A stretch of DNA of 39,712 bases from an uncultured Methanobrevibacter sp. (GTDB taxonomy: Archaea; Methanobacteriota; Methanobacteria; Methanobacteriales; Methanobacteriaceae). The notes beneath the pieces were generated by a model that was not told the origin of the DNA, searched no databases, and saw nothing but the letters and a program-made list of their open reading frames with translations. The stretch lies in NCBI RefSeq assembly GCF_902769175.1, contig NZ_CACXNW010000031.1, positions 1-39,712 of the forward strand. Direction: 5' to 3'. Shown one piece after another: positions 34,658-39,712 of this stretch; the first letter of the stretch is position 1; each line of letters starts with the position of its first letter. A program made the position numbers and the translations under genes.

Positions 34658-34724
34658 AAAATCCACCAATTTACCAACAACATCTACACTTTTGCTAGGA
34701 AACAATCAAGGTAGGATAGCATGA
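34628..34724. repeat. Repeat-spacer-repeat insertion 4 (30/37/30)
   Basis: A direct repeat of 30 bp with one mismatch lies at 34628-34657 and 34695-34724 around 37 bp (34658-34694). The offset is 67 bp. The second copy contains the start codon of the zinc-ribbon gene at 34721, so the insertion pushed the original upstream sequence away. Confidence 0.7.
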
Positions 34725-35056
34725 TTTGCCCAAACTGCAATACTGCATATGATGAGGGATATACATTATGTCTTGAATGCGGTGCAAAACTAGTCAGTGA
34801 AAAAGAGCTTGAAGATTCGAATAAACAAAAATATCTAAAGAGAATAGCTGAATTGGAAAGTGAAATAGAACACCTTAAATACGATATTTTAAAAAAGAAC
34901 GAATACATAGAGTTTCTTAAAAGGGATATTCAAAAAGACTATGAGAAATTCAAAAGCATGAGGCGAGACATTAAAAGCCTAAATGAGAAATTAGAGAAAA
35001 TTTCCAAGGAAAATGAAGAATTAAATTACAAACTCTTAAAGTATAAACAGGACTGA
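34721..35056 (+). CDS. Zinc-ribbon coiled-coil protein
   Basis: A 111-residue protein. The N-terminal zinc ribbon uses C3, C6, C17 and C20 (CPNC...CLEC). From residue 26 to the end it is a single long charged coiled coil (LKRIAELESEIEHLKYDI...), with no other domain. Such short ribbon-plus-coil proteins are common in Methanobrevibacter and have no assigned role. The ribosome site is weak (AGGTAGGATAG) and lies in the duplicated segment of the repeat-spacer-repeat unit. A gene remnant (35079-35185) follows. Confidence 0.75.
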   Translation: MICPNCNTAYDEGYTLCLECGAKLVSEKELEDSNKQKYLKRIAELESEIEHLKYDILKKNEYIEFLKRDIQKDYEKFKSMRRDIKSLNEKLEKISKENEELNYKLLKYKQD

Positions 35057-35078
35057 ATCAGATTCTTTGATTAAAAAA

Positions 35079-35185
35079 TAGGTCTAAGTGATGATGCTTA
35101 TAATACATTCTTTAAAAAGGATACAACTAAAACTTGTTTCTCTTTGAATAAAAAGATATTGTTAAAGAAGAAAACTAAAAAATAA
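35079..35185 (+). pseudogene. SDDAY-type 3' gene remnant, copy 2
   Basis: The frame reads IGLSDDAYNTFFKKDTTK, then TCFSLNKKILLKKK to TAA. It is open throughout but has no start codon and begins directly after a stop, so it is a 3' fragment. It lacks nine to twelve bases (GPKGQK part) present in the other two copies. Confidence 0.55.
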
Positions 35186-35229
35186 TAAGGAATTTTTTAA
35201 TTAAAAAATTAAAAAAAATAAGATGAAAT

Positions 35230-35730
35230 CTATTTTTTATGTTTCAGTGAATTTTGAACACCTTTTATCATATCTACATCATCAGAAAGCTTTAAATTAT
35301 TTTTATTGCCATTGTATGAAATATACATTTCATAATGATATCCATCTTTATCAAAATGTGCATATGTAAAGTTTTCTTTAACAATTCCATTATCAAAATT
35401 AGGAATATTAAATTTCGCTACATAAAGATTGCCATCACTATAATCATCTAACAAATATTCTCTTTCAAATACTTTAGTATAATCAAAATCTTTGTATTCG
35501 CCAGCGGTGCCTGTTTCTTTAATTTCTAACCATCTATGAACTTTGCCATTAAATGGAATTCCAGTACCTGCATAAATATCATTTACATGCACTCTAGCTC
35601 CCCAACCATCAGTCTCTTCAAATCCATCTGGAAGATCTATTGAAAATCGTTGACATGACAAGGCATTAACTGAAGATAAAGAACAAAAGACTACTAAAAT
35701 AATTGCAAGAAAAAAGAACAGTTTTTTCAT
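35230..35730 (-). CDS. Small secreted protein, unknown
   Basis: A 166-residue protein with a clear signal peptide (MKKLFFFLAIILVVFCSL, cleavage probably after VNA at about 23). The mature part is beta-rich with SIDLPDGFEETDGWGARVHV, HRWLEIKETGTAGEY, NLYVAKFNIPNF and YHYEMYISYNGN, ending in a basic tail. Similar short exported proteins with an LPDGFE opening are common in methanogens without a known role. No anchor or catalytic motif is visible. It is a monocistronic minus-strand gene. Confidence 0.75.
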   Translation of the reverse strand: MKKLFFFLAIILVVFCSLSSVNALSCQRFSIDLPDGFEETDGWGARVHVNDIYAGTGIPFNGKVHRWLEIKETGTAGEYKDFDYTKVFEREYLLDDYSDGNLYVAKFNIPNFDNGIVKENFTYAHFDKDGYHYEMYISYNGNKNNLKLSDDVDMIKGVQNSLKHKK

Positions 35731-35854
35731 TAAAACACCACAATAATAATTTTTTTAATAAATCTTATTTATTCTTTTATATTTTGTTAAAAGACTTATT
35801 AGTAATTAATATTTTGTGATGTTGAAATAGTGTAAAAAAATAAAAAAAGAAAAC

Positions 35855-35925
35855 TTAGAGAAATACTCCCTTAGCCCTCATCTTAATTCTCTTCTTAATA
35901 GTATCCTTAAGAGAGGATAAAATGA
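35855..35925 (-). pseudogene. 3' remnant of an adhesin-like gene, copy 1
   Basis: The minus-strand frame reads SSLKDTIKKRIKMRAKGVFL to a TAA. It matches the last strand of adhesin Ig-like domains and is nearly the same at DNA level as 37301-37380. Confidence 0.5.
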
Positions 35926-35989
35926 ACCACCCTACCATTCATCTAAACTCACTTTTTTTAATAAAACTACACTAAATCTCTTAAAATAA

Positions 35990-36025
35990 GCAAGCAAGTA
36001 CTTGCTTTCAGAAATATTTATAAAT
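35990..36025 (+). promoter_or_regulatory. Promoter with palindromic operator of the Ig-like secreted protein
   Basis: The core GCAAGCAAGTACTTGC (35990-36005) is followed by 11 nt and then TTTATAAAT. Both the sequence (15 of 16 bases match the minus-strand core of RNA unit D) and the spacing equal those of the promoters at 12.1-14.7 kb. Confidence 0.6.
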
Positions 36026-36197
36026 AAACAATAATAAACCCTCTATTTAAAAGAAAGGTGCATTCTAATTTCTATCATACATCATGTGAGAACTAATTTT
36101 TTAACAAATAAGGCATGCTACAATGTTATTAGAATATTTTCACAATGCTTAAAGATTTCAATGTGGCCACCACTTTAAAAATTTCTTATGGGATAAT

Positions 36198-37238
36198 ATG
36201 AAAGGAAGTTTAAAAATCATAGCAGCAGTTCTTGTAATGCTATTTTGCTTAAGTCCGTTATCTGCTGTCGATTTCAATCAAGATGATGCAAATTCTTGCA
36301 ACAGTACCAATACACTCAATTCAAGTGTTGATGAAACCAAAGAACTCGATTTAAATGCTAGTAAAAAATATGAAGAAAAGATTTTAGAGAATGGAAAAAC
36401 CGAACCCAATATAGCACTTCAAAAGAACAATTGCAATTTGTACATTCATGTCAATGACATTTATGCTAACGAAACAGCGGATATTGAAATAAAATGCGAT
36501 CCCCACTATGAAGGCCAGATTAAGATTCAAATTGATGATGGTAAATTCATTCCAGCCTATGTTTCAAATGGCTATGGCATCACTAGTGTCGGAGGATTAA
36601 GCTATGGATTCCATACAGCAAAGGCAATATGCGAAGAAACCGATTCATATGATAGAAGTGAAGCAAGTGCCGATTTCGAGGTCTATGTATGCGACCCTCA
36701 TTTAAATGTCAAAATCGATGATATAACCATTGGAGAGGATGCCACTATTGAAGTTACAACTGAAGCTTCCATAACAGACTATGTTAATGTTGTAGTTGAT
36801 AACAGCAACTTCATTTCAATTAAAATCAATGAAGGCAAAGGATCCACTCAAATTAGCGACTTGGAGCCGGGAAACCATACAGCAAAGGTAACTTTTAACG
36901 GAAATGACTTCTATGAAAGCAGTGAACAAACCGTTCATTTTAAGGTTAGAGAAAAGGATCCTAAATCCAATTGCTACTTGAATGTGGATGTGGGTGACAT
37001 TGACGTTAACCAAAGCGCTGAGATCATGATTTCAACTGATTCCCACTATGAATGCCACATCAAGGTTCAAGTTGATGATGGAGAATTCATTCCAGTCCAA
37101 CTCTCACATGGACATGGGTCCATTACAGTAAGCGGTTTGGAAGCAGGAACACATACAGCAAAGGCAATAGCTGAAGAAACCGATTCACATCTTGGAAGTG
37201 AAGTAAGCACTGATTTTGAAGTCAGGGCAGCTAATTAG
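36198..37238 (+). CDS. Secreted protein with three Ig-like repeats
   Basis: A 346-residue protein with a signal peptide (MKGSLKIIAAVLVMLFCLSP, cleavage near LSA). After a polar spacer come three tandem Ig-like domains of about 85-90 residues. The starts are near residues 80, 165 and 256 (LYIHVNDIYANETADIEI, HLNVKIDDITIGEDATIEV, CYLNVDVGDIDVNQSAEI), and each has a GxHTAK strand near its end. Repeats 1 and 3 are closest to each other (DDGxFIP, ETDSxxxSE), pointing to internal duplication. It has no anchor or catalytic residues, so an extracellular binding or spacer role is likely. Its promoter carries the same operator as the small-RNA array at 12-14.7 kb. Confidence 0.85.
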   Translation: MKGSLKIIAAVLVMLFCLSPLSAVDFNQDDANSCNSTNTLNSSVDETKELDLNASKKYEEKILENGKTEPNIALQKNNCNLYIHVNDIYANETADIEIKCDPHYEGQIKIQIDDGKFIPAYVSNGYGITSVGGLSYGFHTAKAICEETDSYDRSEASADFEVYVCDPHLNVKIDDITIGEDATIEVTTEASITDYVNVVVDNSNFISIKINEGKGSTQISDLEPGNHTAKVTFNGNDFYESSEQTVHFKVREKDPKSNCYLNVDVGDIDVNQSAEIMISTDSHYECHIKVQVDDGEFIPVQLSHGHGSITVSGLEAGTHTAKAIAEETDSHLGSEVSTDFEVRAAN

Positions 37239-37300
37239 ACTTCTACAGCTAAACTGCTAAAGAATTTCATTATTGACCCGAAAAACTTAGAGAACACTCC

Positions 37301-37460
37301 CTAAGCCTTCACCTTAATTCTATTCTTAATAGTATCCTTAAGATAGGAAATAGAAATCTTACCCTTTTTAAACTTCTTAATAGCTTTTTTCTTAATGGTA
37401 ACCTTAGCTATTCCCTTCCTATTTGTCTTTGCCTTATAGGTCTTGCCATTAAACTTAAAA
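37301..37460 (-). pseudogene. 3' remnant of an adhesin-like gene, copy 2
   Basis: The minus-strand frame FNGKTYKAKTNRKGIAKVTI, then KKKAIKKFKKGKISI and NRIKVKA ends at TAG 37301. This is the last Ig-like domain of an adhesin-like protein, similar to KGKTYKAKTNAKGRAVFNI in the gene at 15102. It has no start codon and the upstream part is gone. Confidence 0.65.
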
Positions 37461-37528
37461 AAAAAGTATTGAAAAGAAGATATGAGTTTATTGCCATATC
37501 CAAATTCTTTTGAAAATCAATATTGAAA

Positions 37529-37648
37529 ATAGGGCCTAAAGGCCAAAAAAGTGATGATGCTTATAATACTTTCTTTAATAAGGACACTACTAAAACTTGC
37601 TTCTTTTTGAATAAGGATATTTTGTTAGAGAAGAAAAAAATAAATTAA
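37529..37648 (+). pseudogene. SDDAY-type 3' gene remnant, copy 3
   Basis: The frame IGPKGQKSDDAYNTFFNK, then DTTKTCFFLNKDILLEKK, is open to TAA with no in-frame start. It is the least damaged of the three copies and about 90% identical in DNA to the others over the shared part. Confidence 0.55.
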
Positions 37649-37724
37649 TTAAATTTTTTTATTGTTAATTTATAATTCATTTCTAAACTCTTCCATCTGT
37701 TTAAATGATTAAAAAATGAAAGTA

Positions 37725-38441
37725 TTAATTAATCATTTTCAAAATCTCATTTTTATTTTGCAATGCTACTTGATTATAAGGCTCTACAATCAAAGCTCTA
37801 TCAATAAACTTTAAAGCATCCTTATATTTTCCCATTTCAAAATAAGTTGCAGAGATATTGATTAGAGAATGGACATGTTTAGGATTCTTAGTTAAGATTT
37901 TACGATGAACCTGAATGGATTCCTCATACAGTCCTAATTTATGCAAGGTAGCTGCTTTGTTATTCAATGCATTAAAATAGTTAGGATCTATTGCCAAGGC
38001 TTCGTCAAATGTTTCAATGGCCAAATCATATTTTCCCAATTTATAATAGTTATATCCTAAATTGGTTAATGTATTTGGATTTCTTGGATTGATATCTAAA
38101 GACTTTCTATAATACAACAATGCAGCATCATTTTCATCCAAATTGCTTAAAGCATTTGCCTTATCGTTTAAAATTTCATCATTGTTAGGGTCTATTTCTA
38201 ATGCATAATCAATTAAATTTAAAGCTTCCTTATATAAACCTGATTCAAACAATTTTTCATAATCATCCATAATTTTAGAAAGTTTAGAGGAATCATCTAA
38301 GCCAGCGTATATAGAATCAAAATCAATATTGGAATTTTCTGTTTGCTTTTCTTCTCTTTCTGTCAAATTTGCTCCACAATTTATGCAAAACTTTTGATTT
38401 TCATTTTCAATAGTTGCTCCACATTTATAACAAAAATTCAT
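37725..38441 (-). CDS. Zinc-ribbon TPR protein
   Basis: A 238-residue protein. It opens with a zinc ribbon (C4, C7, C19, C22; FCYKCG...FCINCG) and an acidic linker. About five tetratricopeptide repeats follow from residue 60 to the end, seen as ALEIDPNN, SLDINPRNPNTLTNLG, ALAIDPNYFNALNNKA, KNPKHVHSLINIS and ALIVEPYNQVALQNK. TPR arrays bind other proteins; ribbon-TPR fusions are widespread in Methanobrevibacter and their partners are unknown. A good ribosome site (GGAGGT) precedes ATG 38441. The protein is cytoplasmic, with no signal peptide. Confidence 0.85.
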   Translation of the reverse strand: MNFCYKCGATIENENQKFCINCGANLTEREEKQTENSNIDFDSIYAGLDDSSKLSKIMDDYEKLFESGLYKEALNLIDYALEIDPNNDEILNDKANALSNLDENDAALLYYRKSLDINPRNPNTLTNLGYNYYKLGKYDLAIETFDEALAIDPNYFNALNNKAATLHKLGLYEESIQVHRKILTKNPKHVHSLINISATYFEMGKYKDALKFIDRALIVEPYNQVALQNKNEILKMIN

Positions 38442-38589
38442 CTCAGACCTCCTTTATATTTATAATCTTTATAATTATTTATAGAAACGCCCCATTTAAT
38501 CACTTAAGACTATAAAAAATTAAATTTAATAAAACTTCAAATGTTCTCGTGAATTTTTCTCATCAGTATACACCAAGGCCTACCCATAT

Positions 38590-38673
38590 CTAAAGGTGTT
38601 CATTTATCAGTAAACCGCATCTAATTTCTCTGCGGTCATAATCTGAAAGGACACATTTAGGACATTGAACCAT
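38590..38673 (-). pseudogene. Tiny zinc-ribbon ORF, probably a fragment
   Basis: Starting at ATG 38673 behind GAGGGG, it reads MVQCPKCVLSDYDRREIRCG to LLINEHL-stop, 27 residues. The pattern CPKC...RCG resembles the first half of a zinc ribbon whose second cysteine pair is incomplete. It may be a truncated gene. Confidence 0.4.
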
Positions 38674-38901
38674 TAAAAACCCCTCAGAAAAAAAGAAAAC
38701 TCAATACATAATTATAATGATATGTTCTTAATGTTATAAAGATTTTATTAAAAAGTTTTAATGATTAAGAAAAAAAATAATATATAAAAATAAAGGGAAA
38801 TAGTATAAAAATTTATACTAAAAAGGATTTAAAAAGGTTTTCAACAAACCCCAAAAAATAATTATTCAGAACAGTCATTATAAATTGATTAAGTAGTAAT
38901 A

Positions 38902-39184
38902 TCACCATTCTTCAGCTATTATTTCATCTAAAATAGAAGTTCCGGCCTTGTGGCCAAATCCAAATACTTCTCCTTCCCTAGTATAGTATGCCCCCACTCC
39001 ATCATTGAAGCTTATTTCCGCTCTATATATATCGCAAGATTCAAGGTCAGTTCTAATAGCTTGTGTGCCCCATCTGCTAGTGCATGTGATTACCCTTCCA
39101 TTTCTAAAGGTTATCTCTGCTGTAGCATATTTAGGGTTGCTTTCAATAATCTTGACCTGTGCTTTTTGTGGTCTATAAAATTCA
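38902..39184 (-). CDS. C-terminal domain of the Asn-rich repeat protein (frame-shifted piece)
   Basis: The minus-strand frame reads INEFYRPQKAQVKIIESNPK, YATAEITFRNGRVITCTSRW, AIRTDLESCDIYRAEISFND and ends DEIIAEEW. It is the C-terminal copy of a domain that appears again at the right edge of the window. One missing base in the A-rich stretch near 39184-39190 puts it out of frame with the preceding Asn-rich linker. The domain is beta-rich with a CTSRWG turn. I do not recognise the family. Confidence 0.65.
38931..39065. repeat. Direct duplication, second copy at 39578-39712
   Basis: The 135-bp segment is almost identical to 39578-39712 (offset 647 bp) and the match runs off the window edge. 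It encodes the same domain in both places, so this is a recent intragenic duplication or gene conversion. Confidence 0.8.
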
Positions 39185-39185
39185 T

Positions 39186-39712
39186 TTATTTTATTATGTT
39201 TGCTTTTTCGGGATTTTCTATTATGATATTTTTGTTTGCGTTATTGTATCCTTTTATTTCATTTAGGATTCTGAGGGTTTCTTCATGGTATGCATCTATT
39301 TGATCTTTGATATTATTTATGTTATTGTTTACCTCATCATTGTTTATGTTATTGTTCATTTCATTATAATTATTTATGTTATTATTTACCTCACCATTAT
39401 TTATGTTATTATTTACCTCGTTATTATTGATGTTATTGTTCGCTCCATTATAATTATTTATGTTATTGTTTACCTCATTATTGATTATGTTATTGTTCTC
39501 TCCATCATAATTATTTATTCCAAATGGGTTTGCATTGTTGTTTGGTTCTTCATAATTTGCAGGCATCATTTCCTCTATAATAGAAGTTCCGGCCTTGTGG
39601 CTAAATCCAAATTCTTCTCCTTCCCTAGTATAGTATGCCCCCACTCCATCATTGAAGCTTATTTCCGCTCTATATATATCGCAAGATTCAAGGTCAGTTC
39701 TAATAGCTTGTG
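39186..39712 (-). CDS. Asn-rich repeat protein, partial (runs off the right edge)
   Basis: The frame enters from beyond the window (AIRTDLESCDIYRAEISFND, GAYYTREGEEFGF), passes into an Asn-rich linker of about 90 residues built from units like NNNINNEVNNNINNYN, and continues with a helical part (IKDQIDAYHEETLRILNEI) to a TAA at 39186. That stop is probably due to an indel, because the C-terminal domain follows in another frame. So the full protein has two or more copies of one domain joined by a poly-Asn linker. Function unknown. The apparent Met at the VGAYYT position is not the start. Confidence 0.65.
   Translation of the reverse strand, partial: QAIRTDLESCDIYRAEISFNDGVGAYYTREGEEFGFSHKAGTSIIEEMMPANYEEPNNNANPFGINNYDGENNNIINNEVNNNINNYNGANNNINNNEVNNNINNGEVNNNINNYNEMNNNINNDEVNNNINNIKDQIDAYHEETLRILNEIKGYNNANKNIIIENPEKANIIK
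39310..39520 (-). repeat. Asn-coding minisatellite
   Basis: Tandem units of 24-36 bp built on ATTATTTATGTTATTGTT (plus strand) encode NNNINN-EV/GEV/YNG blocks. The copy number is likely variable through slippage. Confidence 0.75.

Larger units (their letters stand above)
35731..36197. other. Intergenic region with adhesin remnant and promoter of the 36198 gene
   Basis: It contains the adhesin 3' remnant at 35855-35925, the palindrome-TATA promoter at 35990-36025 and then a leader of about 155 nt before the ATG at 36198. The leader is less AT-rich than other intergenic DNA here (for example ATGTGGCCACCAC near 36160) but shows no fold I recognise. Confidence 0.5.
37239..37724. other. Intergenic region made of two gene remnants
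   Basis: It holds the adhesin 3' remnant (37301-37460) and the SDDAY remnant (37529-37648). Between them a short frame MSLLPYPNSFENQY is visible but has no support as a gene. Confidence 0.5.

Noticed and set aside
1..39712. tRNA or rRNA genes
   Set aside because: I looked for cloverleaf-like GC-richer segments with GTTCRA loops and saw none.

Overview
The window looks like chromosomal DNA of a gut or rumen methanogen of the Methanobrevibacter type. The evidence is very AT-rich intergenic DNA, giant secreted adhesin-like proteins (parallel beta-helix repeats followed by small Ig-like domains), archaeal TATA boxes of the form TTTATATA, and Shine-Dalgarno sites of the GGTGA/GAGGT type. The assignment comes from gene style, not a database match.

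Layout. (1) Positions 1-8162 hold one minus-strand adhesin-like gene that runs off the left edge and is broken into several frames. (2) 8.2-12.1 kb carries two small exported proteins sharing a C-terminal domain (9170-9754 plus; 11487-12012 minus, broken) and a broken Rpn-type nuclease gene. (3) 12.1-14.7 kb has no protein gene. It holds five related minus-strand units, each built around a palindrome, a TATA box and two RNA hairpins, which I read as a small-RNA array. (4) 15.1-20.9 kb is a second broken adhesin-like gene. (5) 21.5-33.6 kb is a defence island. It has an RHH antitoxin with a truncated toxin, a six-gene operon (PLD/SF2 helicase, 57-residue ORF, DndD-like ATPase, three unknowns), a D12-class adenine methyltransferase, two metallo-beta-lactamase-fold proteins with a four-TM protein, and an ApeA-like HEPN protein. 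(6) 33.6-39.7 kb is a patchwork of small zinc-ribbon, secreted and TPR proteins, gene debris and an Asn-rich repeat protein cut by the right edge.

How the parts relate. All ten core defence genes (the six operon genes plus the two MBL genes, the four-TM gene and the ApeA-like gene) are intact, whereas adhesin and other accessory genes carry many indels and stops. A 16-bp palindrome placed exactly 11 nt upstream of a TATA box is shared by the small-RNA units, the broken secreted protein at 12.0 kb and the Ig-like secreted protein at 36.2 kb, so these form a candidate regulon.

The two most unusual signals are the small-RNA array, where stems show compensatory changes and GNRA loops only on the minus strand, and four repeat-spacer-repeat insertions (28-30 bp target duplication around 37-40 bp unique DNA) that look like off-target Cas1-Cas2 integration.
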